The position numbers and the translations under genes were made by a program. From the NCBI GenBank assembly GCA_964432995.1, contig CAYSPU010000078.1, forward strand, positions 1 to 22,350: 22,350 bases of DNA, in the 5' to 3' direction. The notes below the pieces were generated by a model. It searched no databases. It saw only the letters and a program-made list of their open reading frames with translations, and was not told where the DNA came from. Each line of letters starts with the position of its first letter. Position 1 is the stretch's first letter. This document shows positions 6,402 through 13,149 of this stretch, in pieces. The stretch comes from CAYSPU01 sp964432995. Its GTDB lineage: Bacteria; Verrucomicrobiota; Verrucomicrobiia; Limisphaerales; JAHDYP01.

Positions 6402-7843
6402 GCGCTCGTCTCCGCCGCGGTCGCGAGTCCGCGCAGCATGCCCGCAAACACCAGTTGGTGCAACGGCCACACGGCACACCAATATGCCAGCCCCCACAGC
6501 CCGAGCGGGTCAAACGTGGCAGTCTGACGCAGCCGGGCTTTGCCATCGTCCGACCGCACCTCGAATTCCAGCCAGGCCCGCCCCGGCAGTTTCATCTCGG
6601 CGGCCAGGCGCAACCGTTTGCCCGCCTCGATGCTCTCGACGCGCCAGCAGTCCAGCGTGTCGCCCGTCCGCAGGCGCGCAGGGTCACGACGCCCCCGGCG
6701 CATCCCGACCCCGCCCGACAGCAGGTCCAGCCAGCCGCGCACAGTCCAGAGCCAGTTGGCGTAATACCAGCCCGTCGCGCCGCCGATGCGCTCCACCGCC
6801 GCGAACAGGGTGTCCGGTTCGGCCGCCACAGTCATCAAGCGCGAGTCCACCAGCCGGTTGCCGAAGCGTGCTCCTCCCCACTGCCGGGGTGTGCCGGCGG
6901 CGGACAATGCGTCCGACCACCGGGTCGCGGCATAGTCCGCATCCTCGTTCCGGAGCGCGCTCGCAATGGCCTCCCGGACGCCGATCCGTCGGATGGCAAA
7001 CAGGCGTTGCGCCGAATCGTCCCGCACCACCGTGGGGTGACGCAGGCTGTCAATCAACTTGCGTCCCACCCGCGCATACAACGGCGTCACCAGCCCCAGC
7101 CAAAGGCTCGAGAGACGCGGCGTCAGCAGGGGCACGGGAATCATCCATCGTCGCAGCCCGCGTTGCCACGCGTATTCGCGCATCAGGTCGCCGTAAGAAA
7201 CCCGGTCCGGCCCGCCGATCTCGATGGTCCAGCTGCGATTGCCGGTCTCGACCGTGAGCGCCGCACGCAAATAGGCGAGCACGTCGCCAATGGCGATGGG
7301 TTGGGCCGTGACCCGCACCCACCGCGGCGTCACCATCATCGGCAACCGCTCCACCAACGCGCGGATCATCTCAAACGAAAGGCTGCCCGACCCGATGATG
7401 ATGGAGGCGCGGAATTCGATCACCGGCACGCCGTGGGCGCGCAACCGCTCCCCCACCTCGTGCCGGCTGCGGAGGTGCGCCGACAACTCCGCCTCGTCCT
7501 CGCCCAGGCCGCCGAGATAAACGATCCGTTGAACGCCCGCAGCAGCGGCGGCGCTGGCGAAATTGTCCGCCGCGACGCGATCCTGTTCTTCAAAATCGCC
7601 CGTCGCCCCCATGGAATGAACCAAGTAGTAAGCCGCTTCAACGCCCTGCAGGGCCGCGGACAGCGATGCGGCATCGAGCACATCCCCGGGAACGACCTCG
7701 ACCCCCGCCGGCACGCGCGACGACAGCCGTTCTGGCTGCCGCGCCAAGCACCGCACACGCCAGCCATCTTCCACCAGCAGCGGCAACAACCGGCCGCCAA
7801 CGTAGCCGGTTGCCCCCGTGATCAGGATGCGTTTTGCGGTCAT
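6398..7843 (-). CDS. SDR-family NAD(P)-binding protein with C-terminal DUF2867 domain
   Basis: 481 residues. The first 300 or so form an atypical short-chain dehydrogenase/NmrA-like Rossmann domain: ILITGATGYVGG with GxxGxxG at residues 10-16, an YYLVHSMG segment near 93, and VIEFRASIIIGSGS near 145. The last 160 residues are a DUF2867 domain, ending YWCAVWPLHQLVFAGMLRGLA. This fused architecture is known from E. coli YbjT-like proteins and recurs in LitR/CarH light regulons, where the reaction is not settled. The start gives an immediate nucleotide-binding motif and an AAGAG lies about ten bases upstream. It follows bcp by 66 bases and overlaps the SRPBCC remnant. Substrate unknown; a lipid or isoprenoid is a guess. 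Confidence 0.93.
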   Translation of the reverse strand: MTAKRILITGATGYVGGRLLPLLVEDGWRVRCLARQPERLSSRVPAGVEVVPGDVLDAASLSAALQGVEAAYYLVHSMGATGDFEEQDRVAADNFASAAAAAGVQRIVYLGGLGEDEAELSAHLRSRHEVGERLRAHGVPVIEFRASIIIGSGSLSFEMIRALVERLPMMVTPRWVRVTAQPIAIGDVLAYLRAALTVETGNRSWTIEIGGPDRVSYGDLMREYAWQRGLRRWMIPVPLLTPRLSSLWLGLVTPLYARVGRKLIDSLRHPTVVRDDSAQRLFAIRRIGVREAIASALRNEDADYAATRWSDALSAAGTPRQWGGARFGNRLVDSRLMTVAAEPDTLFAAVERIGGATGWYYANWLWTVRGWLDLLSGGVGMRRGRRDPARLRTGDTLDCWRVESIEAGKRLRLAAEMKLPGRAWLEFEVRSDDGKARLRQTATFDPLGLWGLAYWCAVWPLHQLVFAGMLRGLATAAETSA

Positions 7844-7909
7844 GCGGTCATCTCTTGCGCGGCGGCGAGGATTCGGAGTTTGCGATGCAGGTCCATGCGA
7901 CCGCGGGGC

Positions 7910-8389
7910 TCAGCCCAGCGCTTTGAGCACGAGATCGAGGTGCTCCGCGGGTTGCACTTTGCGCAGCACGGCTTTCACCTTGCCGTCCGGGCCGATGATG
8001 ACGGTGCTGCGCTCCGTGCCCAGGTACTTCTTGCCATACATGGATTTCTCCACCCATACGCCGTAGGCTTGCACGATCTCTTTCGTTTCATCGCTGATGA
8101 GCGGGAAGGGCAGGTTGTGTTTTTTGATGAACCTGGCGTGGCTTTTCAGCGGGTCCACGCTGACGCCGAAGACCGCGGCTTTTTTCTGGATGCGACTCCA
8201 CCCGTCGCGCAGGGCGCAGGCTTGTGCGGTGCAGCCCGGGGTGTCGTCTTTCGGATAAAAATAAAGCACCACCGTCTGCCCTTTGAGGTCGGCAAGGGAA
8301 ATGGTGCCGTCTTCTCCGTAGCTGCCGCCGCTCACGGGGGCCTTGAATGCGGGGGCCTTTTTCCCGGTGAGTTCTGTCGTGTCTTTCAT
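7910..8389 (-). CDS. bcp: Thioredoxin-dependent peroxiredoxin, Bcp/PrxQ type
   Basis: 159 residues, full length for the family. The peroxidatic Cys53 sits in YPKDDTPGCTAQAC and the resolving Cys58 follows five residues later, the atypical two-cysteine PrxQ pattern. The catalytic Thr50 and Pro51 are present, and the conserved Arg lies in GTERSTVIIGPDGKV. It reduces hydrogen peroxide and organic hydroperoxides in the cytoplasm using thioredoxin. Part of the minus-strand run between a WrbA-like quinone reductase and the SDR protein, which points to defence against photo-oxidative damage. No strong Shine-Dalgarno was seen before the ATG. Confidence 0.95.
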   Translation of the reverse strand: MKDTTELTGKKAPAFKAPVSGGSYGEDGTISLADLKGQTVVLYFYPKDDTPGCTAQACALRDGWSRIQKKAAVFGVSVDPLKSHARFIKKHNLPFPLISDETKEIVQAYGVWVEKSMYGKKYLGTERSTVIIGPDGKVKAVLRKVQPAEHLDLVLKALG

Positions 8390-8448
8390 CGTGGGTCTGA
8401 TGTTCGTACGATTCCGTCTTCATCGCCTGGGCCCGTTGCTCTCCCGTT

Positions 8449-9054
8449 TCAGGCAGCGCCGCGTTTCCAGCGCGCCGCGGATTCGGCGACGCGCCGGCCC
8501 AGGCTTTCACCCGTGAGTTGGTCGGCTTCGTTCGGAGCGATTTCGGGCGGTTCGTTCATCGCCTGGCCCATGACGCCGCTGTAGCTGCTGAGACGGTTGA
8601 GGCCCTTGTCGTTGAACGGCAATTCCGCCAACCCAACCCACATCATGCCATGCTGCATCGCCAGGGTGAAGAAGTAGTGCAAGGTGCTCAGCTTGTCACC
8701 GCTCGGGCCGCCGGACACAGTGAAACCGGCGGCGAGTTTGTCGCGCCACTCGGCTTTGAACCAGCGCTCGGCCGAAGCGTCGGCGAACGCCTTGAACTGC
8801 GCCGCCGGTCCGCCCATGTAGGTGGGCGAGCCAAAGATGATCGCGTCGCTGGCGTCGAGTCGCTCCAGCAAGGCATCGTTCTTGAAGCGTCCGTCAAGAA
8901 TGTCTTTGCCCTCGATGGCCAGGACGTGAACGTGGGTGCCAGGCACGGAACGAGCCCCGCGGGCAACGGCCTCCGCCATCACAGCGGTGTGCCCCGAACC
9001 GGAGAAATACGCGATGGATAGGGTGGTCACTTGGTGTGGGTGGTTGGTCGGCAC
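8449..9054 (-). CDS. WrbA-like flavodoxin-fold NAD(P)H:quinone oxidoreductase
   Basis: 201 residues from a GTG at 9054; a second GTG at 9030 would begin right before the fold (VTTLSIAYFSGSGHT) and is also possible, as neither has a clear ribosome site. The FMN phosphate loop is SGSGHT near residue 18. FGSPTYMGGPAAQFKAFAD (about 74-92) and TVSGGPSGDKLSTLHYFF (about 112) are the WrbA-type FMN-binding loops. Members carry out two-electron reduction of quinones, avoiding semiquinone radicals. Lies between fasciclin and bcp on the same strand, separated from fasciclin by a strong hairpin. Called WrbA-like rather than wrbA because the C-terminal part differs from classic WrbA. Confidence 0.88.
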   Translation of the reverse strand: MPTNHPHQVTTLSIAYFSGSGHTAVMAEAVARGARSVPGTHVHVLAIEGKDILDGRFKNDALLERLDASDAIIFGSPTYMGGPAAQFKAFADASAERWFKAEWRDKLAAGFTVSGGPSGDKLSTLHYFFTLAMQHGMMWVGLAELPFNDKGLNRLSSYSGVMGQAMNEPPEIAPNEADQLTGESLGRRVAESAARWKRGAA

Positions 9055-9061
9055 TTGGCGA

Positions 9062-9086
9062 GGCGGAGGCCTTTCGGGCCTCCGCC
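9062..9086 (-). terminator. Strong GC hairpin between fasciclin and WrbA-like genes (attenuator or partial terminator)
   Basis: GGCGGAGGCC (9062-9071) pairs perfectly with GGCCTCCGCC (9077-9086) around a five-base loop, 18 bases after the fasciclin stop and 8 before the WrbA-like start. No U-tract follows on the minus strand, so it may act as a transcript 3'-end protector or attenuator, making fasciclin more abundant than the downstream genes. Confidence 0.5.
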
Positions 9087-9103
9087 CCCGCCGATGGTTT
9101 TCA

Positions 9104-9634
9104 TCAGGATTTCGGCAGGATCACGGCGTCAATGACGTGAATCACGCCGTTCTCGGCAAGGAGGTCCGTCTTGATGACCTTGGCGTTGTCCACCGTCACG
9201 CCCCCGTCGGACACCCTAAGCTTCACGCTCTGGCCCTGGGCGGTCTTGGCCTCCATCGTCTTCACGTCCGCCGCCAGAACTTTGCCAGGCACGACGTGAT
9301 ACTTGAGGATGGCGGCCAGCTTGGCCTTGTTCTCCGGTTTGAGCAGGTCTTCCACCGTGCCGGCGGGCAACTTGGCAAACGCCTCGTCCGTCGGCGCAAA
9401 GACCGTGAACGGCCCTTTGGTTTGCAGCGTCTCCACCAAGCCCGCGGCATTCACCGCGGCCACGAGGGTCTTGAAGTTCTCCGCGCCCGAGGCGACGGCC
9501 ACGATGTCTTTGCCCGCCGTGCAAGTGCTGGCCGAGGCGCTCTTGCTGGCAGCACAGTCACCGGCGATCAGGCTGGGGGTTAGGGTGAGGGCCGCGGCGA
9601 GCGCGGTCACAGTCAGAATGCGGTTCTTTTTCAT
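9104..9634 (-). CDS. Exported fasciclin (FAS1) domain protein
   Basis: 176 residues. The ATG at 9634 starts a clean signal peptide (MKKNRILTVTALAAALTLTPSLIAG); codons further upstream lie in the promoter region. A Ser/Ala/Cys-rich linker with three cysteines leads into one FAS1 domain recognised by its H1 box (GPFTVFAPTDEAFAKLP, residues 77-93), the YHVVPGKV segment and the H2 box (NGVIHVIDAVILPKS) at the very C-terminus. FAS1 proteins are secreted adhesion or ligand-binding proteins; a light- or singlet-oxygen-induced FAS1 protein is known in several bacteria, though its job is unclear. It is the first gene after the repeat-bearing region facing the CarH-like regulator, so it probably heads the light-controlled transcript. 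Confidence 0.93.
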   Translation of the reverse strand: MKKNRILTVTALAAALTLTPSLIAGDCAASKSASASTCTAGKDIVAVASGAENFKTLVAAVNAAGLVETLQTKGPFTVFAPTDEAFAKLPAGTVEDLLKPENKAKLAAILKYHVVPGKVLAADVKTMEAKTAQGQSVKLRVSDGGVTVDNAKVIKTDLLAENGVIHVIDAVILPKS

Positions 9635-9693
9635 GTCCTGGTTCTCGTTGAGTTGTTTCGTTGTCGCGCTCAACCGCCAACCGTCGGCCGCTG

Positions 9694-9726
9694 AGCATGT
9701 CGAAAGATTGTATAAGATCTGTAGAG
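9694..9726 (-). promoter_or_regulatory. Candidate CarH/LitR operator: three 11-bp direct repeats
   Basis: Read on the minus strand, 9726 to 9694 gives CTCTACAGATC, TTATACAATCT and TTCGACATGCT, three adjacent 11-mers sharing T-x-x-ACA in register. From memory, CarH of Thermus binds its operator as a tetramer on 11-bp-spaced direct repeats overlapping the -35 region. Here a TTGACA at 9732-9727 overlaps the first repeat, so bound repressor would block a promoter toward fasciclin, although no good -10 lies at 17 bases (AATCTT at 17, TACAAT at 14). The site is about 60-90 bases from the fasciclin start and 126-158 from the regulator start, so it could control both directions. Confidence 0.5.
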
Positions 9727-9851
9727 TGTCAAGGACTGGCCGTTCGATTTTTTTCTGGCCCTGATGTAGTCCTGTATTATGAGGGTTTCTGGCGCGTTCC
9801 GGCATTTTTCCCTTGCCGCCGAGGTTGGTTTGTAGAATTCTTGTTAATGAT

Positions 9852-10796
9852 ATGACTGAGGCGCATTATCCGATCCAGTTGGCCGCACGCCTGACCGGCC
9901 TGACTACCCATGTCATTCGGATCTGGGAACAGCGCTACCGGGCGGTCGCGCCGAAGCGTACCCCGACCAACCATCGTCTCTATTCCCAAAGTGACCTCGA
10001 GCGGCTGAGCCTCTTGAGGGATGTCACCCGAGCAGGGCACAACATCAGCCAGATGGCGCGGCTCTCGAACGACGAGCTTCGGGCGCTGGGCGTCAACGCC
10101 CCCGGCCTGCAGCTTTCGGCGCCGCGCTTGGCCGCAGCCACGCCCGCGCCCGACGCCTTGCTGGACGGGTGCCTGACCTCGGTGCGATCCCTCGACGGGC
10201 GCGCCCTGGACGACACGCTCCAGCGCGCCGCGACGGCGCTGGGCGCGCAAGGGGTGCTTCATCGGCTGGTCGCTCCCCTGACGCAGACCCTGGGCGACCT
10301 TTGGCGCGAAGGCGAGATCACCGCCGCCCACGAGCACTTCGCCACGGGACGCATCCGCGCTTTGCTGGGCAACCTGGCGAAGCCCTTCGGCGGCGGCGCA
10401 GGCGCGCCCGCCCTGGTGGTGGCGACGCCCGTCGGGCAGCTCCACGAGTTGGGCGCGCTGCTGGTGGGCGCGTTGGCCGCGAACTTGGGTTGGCACGTGA
10501 CCGGTCTGGGCGCCAGCCTGCCCGCCGCGGAAATCGCCGGCGCCGCGCGGCAGAAGCGGGCGCGGGCGGTCGCCTTGAGCCTCGTGTATCCCGAGGACGA
10601 CGCGAACCTGCCGGGCGAGTTGACACTGCTGCGCGAAGCTCTGCCGGAGGAGACGGCGCTGCTGGTGGGCGGTCGCGCCATGCCCGCCTACCGCGAGGTG
10701 TTGCAGCGGCTGGGCGCGATCCTCGCCGAGGACCTGGTTCAGCTCGGTCTGGCGTTGGACCGCTTGCGTCAGCCGGCACGCAAGGTCAAACGATGA
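9852..10796 (+). CDS. CarH/LitR-type MerR-family regulator with cobalamin-binding photoreceptor domain
   Basis: 314 residues. The ATG at 9852 gives the usual MerR start, nine residues before the helix-turn-helix (YPIQLAARLTGLTTHVIRIW; NHRLYSQSDLERL). The B12 part holds the photoreceptor motif W-x9-EH exactly (W151, E161, H162), which caps adenosylcobalamin. The B12-binding fold follows: QLHELG with cobalt-ligand His198, then exactly 41 residues to SLV, then VGG near 273. The first acidic position of ExHxxG is Gln. In the dark such proteins bind adenosylcobalamin, form tetramers and repress; light breaks the Co-C bond and releases DNA. The residue after W151 is Arg, where Thermus CarH has the His that coordinates cobalt after photolysis. 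It leads a plus-strand operon (ATGA overlap at 10793) and faces the fasciclin run across a shared operator candidate. Confidence 0.93.
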   Translation: MTEAHYPIQLAARLTGLTTHVIRIWEQRYRAVAPKRTPTNHRLYSQSDLERLSLLRDVTRAGHNISQMARLSNDELRALGVNAPGLQLSAPRLAAATPAPDALLDGCLTSVRSLDGRALDDTLQRAATALGAQGVLHRLVAPLTQTLGDLWREGEITAAHEHFATGRIRALLGNLAKPFGGGAGAPALVVATPVGQLHELGALLVGALAANLGWHVTGLGASLPAAEIAGAARQKRARAVALSLVYPEDDANLPGELTLLREALPEETALLVGGRAMPAYREVLQRLGAILAEDLVQLGLALDRLRQPARKVKR

Positions 10797-11002
10797 AACG
10801 CCTCTTCGCCCCCAACATTGATCGCCGGGGCCGGCTGGTGCGCGGCCTGATGGGCTTGGCTCTGCTCGCCGTCGCCGCGTTCAGCCTTCGAGAGTCCATC
10901 TGGCTGGCCGTTGGGCTGGCGGCGGCGGGGGTCTTCGTATTGGCTGAAGCTCTCCGCGGCTGGTGCCTTGCGCGAGCCTGCGGCATCAAGACCAAATGGT
11001 GA
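10793..11002 (+). CDS. Small two-helix membrane protein, DUF2892-like
   Basis: 69 residues. The ATG overlaps the regulator's stop (ATGA), implying coupled translation. The N-terminal APNIDRRGRLVRGLMGLALL resembles the start of DUF2892 (YgaP-type) proteins, and two hydrophobic helices (about 19-35 and 39-53) are followed by CLARACGIKTKW, close to the family's CP-x-x-x-LLGI-x-T ending. DUF2892 domains are small two-helix membrane modules, sometimes fused to rhodanese. Function unknown; its position places it in the light-controlled operon. The assignment rests on ends and size rather than on strong identity. Confidence 0.75.
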   Translation: MKRLFAPNIDRRGRLVRGLMGLALLAVAAFSLRESIWLAVGLAAAGVFVLAEALRGWCLARACGIKTKW

Positions 11003-13100
11003 ACACGGCGCGCCGCCCATGAAGGAGTTCACGCTCCATACCGAGCTCTGGGTACCGCGCCCGCTCGACGAAGTGTTTCCGTTCTTCGCCGAAGCGCGGA
11101 ACCTGGAAACCATCACGCCCTCGTGGCTGAAGTTCGAAGTGCTGACGCCCGCGCCCATCGAAATGCGGTCGGGCACGCTGATTGACTACCGAATCCGCGT
11201 GCATGGGATTCCCGTCCGCTGGCGCACGGAAATCGCCGAGTGGCAGCCGCCTCACCGGTTTGTGGACATTCAATTGCGCGGCCCCTACACCCTCTGGCAC
11301 CACACCCACACGTTCGAGCCGCATGACGGCGGGACGCTCTGCGGCGACCGCGTCCGCTACCGCCCGCGCGGCGGGGCGCTGATCCACTGGCTCTTCGTGC
11401 GCCGGGATGTGGAGCGCATTTTCCGATACCGCCAGAAGCGGCTGAAAGAGCATTTCCGCCCCCTGCCAGGCTGAGTTCCTCGCGGGATGAGGTCCGCCGG
11501 AATGCACCAACATCGAACGACAGGGGATGGCGGCCCCGGCGAGGCGACCCTGGCACTGCAGGCCTCTTCCAAAACAACCCTGCCGCGTGGCGATGGGGAC
11601 GTAACCGGCCGTGGCATCGCAGGCGCGGCAACCACGCTTCGGGTCTGCCAGCCGGGCAGCGTGTTTGGGGTCGGCCGAAAGGTCGCGCGGAGAACCTGCT
11701 GGTGACGCACGACGCCCGTCTGCGCACCGTGCAGGCGGATCAGCATCGAGGTGCGGCTGGGATTGCAGACGGGACATGGTTGCGGTTGAGGTGTCTTGAA
11801 ATCGTTGTATGGGCGACTCAGTTCCTCGCCGACGGCGAAGAACCTTGACACAGCAGCGCAAGCTGCCTCCGTGCATGGCGCTGTCCAGGAGACCGGTGAC
11901 TGGCACGACGCGGCAGCCGAGCGCCTCCCAGGCCGCACGCCCCGCGGCATCCATTCCCGCCCATCCATATTGGGGGAGATACACGACGCGCTCTTCTCCG
12001 ATTTCTTCCAGGAGCACGTTGCCGTACGTGATACAGGGGAACCCGGGCGACCGGGCAGGCAGTTCCCCGCCGGCGCGCGCGATGGACGAGGGCGGAGCCT
12101 CCTGCGCAACCACGGGCGATCCCAGGAAAGGCACCCGGCGCACGACGTATCCGTGAGCGGCCAAGCCATCGGCCAAGCCATCGAGGTGCGGTGCCAACCG
12201 CCCGGAAGCCGCGATGGCGTCCTCAAAGGAAGGTGGCCGCAATGGGCCCGCAAGGGCATTCGGTCCCGATCGACTCCGCCAGTCATCAAACCGCTCGCCG
12301 ATTCTCCGCTCAAACTGCCGTGCGGCGGTGCTGTCGTCGGCTATCAGTTGACGAGCCAAGCGAACACCCCAACGCGCGTCGGCCACGACGACGAAGCCTC
12401 GTCCCAGGGGGGTGACGATCATGTCGATATGCCCCACGGGTTGCGGAACGGGGCCCAGCACCAGCACCGGTTTGCCGAGTTCCCGCTCGAACATGCTTGC
12501 CGTTGCTTCGTCGGAAACCCCCAGCCGAAGCGCGTTCAGCCGGATGGTGTCGGCGCCGACGAAAACGTGGCGCGCGTTGGCGACCAGGTTGCCACCTTGG
12601 AATGCCAGGGGCGATGGCCGCGGCTGCCATCCCAGCGCGGAGGAAAGCGATGCCGTCAGGCGATCGTCGTCGGCGCGCGGGAAGTTGGCGCTCTGGAGAA
12701 TGGAGGTGCCGGTGGCGCCGTTCAGGACGAGGAACGGATCCTGCGGCCAGATGGTGAAGTCCGCTTCCCGGGGGAGGTGTGCGAAACGAACGCGGCCCGG
12801 TGAGCGCTCCCTGGGGAGGGTGAAGGCCTCGCGATCGTTCGTGAGCAGAGTCACGCGGACCCGGTCCGGCAACGCATTGAGAATCCGGGTGACCAGCTCG
12901 GAGTTGTGAAGGAGGGCGCGGCGAGCGCTGTTCACCACGCAGACAACGTGCTCCATGGTGCCGTCCGCGTCACTGAGGAGTGCCTGATCCGGACCAGGCA
13001 GCGCCGCGGCGGCAAGGCCGAACTGAGCCGCCGCGAGCCAAGCCAGTCCGGCGCGGAAGCTGCCGGAGATCGATTGTCGGCCTCGTGATCTGTCGTTCAT
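10986..13100 (-). CDS. Exported pentein-family (guanidino-deiminase-like) protein with an anomalous C-terminal run-on
   Basis: 704 codons from ATG 13100, which begins a signal-like N-terminus (SFRAGLAWLAAAQFGLAAAALPG); codons further upstream overlap the end of the preceding gene. Residues 50-425 look like a pentein fold as in agmatine and peptidyl-arginine deiminases: IWPQDPF (Asp121), FQGGN (169-171), GHIDM with the H224-x-D226 pair, and GGSLRCC with candidate nucleophile Cys416 or 417. These would hydrolyse a guanidino group to a ureido group; the substrate is not predictable. The domain ends about ten residues after the cysteines, near 11820. The remaining roughly 280 codons match nothing and cover the SRPBCC gene in antisense. 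A TGA at 11818-11820 lies in another frame, so one lost or gained base may have removed the true stop. Follows the giant gene by 50 bases. Confidence 0.65.
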   Translation of the reverse strand: MNDRSRGRQSISGSFRAGLAWLAAAQFGLAAAALPGPDQALLSDADGTMEHVVCVVNSARRALLHNSELVTRILNALPDRVRVTLLTNDREAFTLPRERSPGRVRFAHLPREADFTIWPQDPFLVLNGATGTSILQSANFPRADDDRLTASLSSALGWQPRPSPLAFQGGNLVANARHVFVGADTIRLNALRLGVSDEATASMFERELGKPVLVLGPVPQPVGHIDMIVTPLGRGFVVVADARWGVRLARQLIADDSTAARQFERRIGERFDDWRSRSGPNALAGPLRPPSFEDAIAASGRLAPHLDGLADGLAAHGYVVRRVPFLGSPVVAQEAPPSSIARAGGELPARSPGFPCITYGNVLLEEIGEERVVYLPQYGWAGMDAAGRAAWEALGCRVVPVTGLLDSAMHGGSLRCCVKVLRRRRGTESPIQRFQDTSTATMSRLQSQPHLDADPPARCADGRRASPAGSPRDLSADPKHAARLADPKRGCRACDATAGYVPIATRQGCFGRGLQCQGRLAGAAIPCRSMLVHSGGPHPARNSAWQGAEMLFQPLLAVSENALHIPAHEEPVDQRPAARAVADAVAAERPAVMRLERVGVVPEGVGAAQLNVHKPVRRLPLGDFRAPADGNPMHADSVVNQRARPHFDGRGRQHFELQPRGRDGFQVPRFGEERKHFVERARYPELGMERELLHGRRAVFTIWS
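11019..11474 (+). CDS. SRPBCC-family (START-like) ligand-binding protein
   Basis: 151 residues, full length for the cyclase/dehydrase-like branch of SRPBCC. Landmarks are the N-terminal strand and helix (LHTELWVPRPLDEVFPFFAEARNLETITP), WQPPHRFVDIQLRGPYTLWHHTHTFEP in the middle and VRRDVERIFRYRQKRL in the C-terminal helix that closes the pocket. These proteins bind hydrophobic ligands; in light regulons they travel with SDR-DUF2867, but the ligand is unknown. It lies 17 bases after the DUF2892-like gene in the regulator's operon. A shortened relative survives at 6210-6401, so this island once held two. The whole gene is crossed on the other strand by the overlong deiminase frame; this strand is the real coding one because it matches a known family throughout. 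Confidence 0.92.
   Translation: MKEFTLHTELWVPRPLDEVFPFFAEARNLETITPSWLKFEVLTPAPIEMRSGTLIDYRIRVHGIPVRWRTEIAEWQPPHRFVDIQLRGPYTLWHHTHTFEPHDGGTLCGDRVRYRPRGGALIHWLFVRRDVERIFRYRQKRLKEHFRPLPG
11475..11817. other. No independent gene recognised between SRPBCC and the deiminase domain
   Basis: Apart from the run-on of the deiminase frame, I see no protein family, RNA gene or terminator here. Several frames on both strands stay open, as expected for very GC-rich DNA, so openness alone is weak evidence of coding. Confidence 0.4.
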
Positions 13101-13149
13101 CGGTGTCTTGCGGTGCGCCCGTGGTGGCGGAGGCGGTTCCGACCGACCT

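Noticed and set aside
6107..8584. Long plus-strand open frame of 825 codons opposite tspO, SDR and bcp
   Set aside because: It is the antisense of well-recognised genes, with His/Arg/Pro-rich composition and no family match; a result of high GC.
9773..9780. TGTATTAT as the -10 of the regulator gene
   Set aside because: No acceptable -35 lies 16-18 bases upstream (TTTCTG only).
11487..11799. Small plus-strand frames after the SRPBCC gene
   Set aside because: No ribosome site, no family match and unusual composition; left as unexplained DNA.
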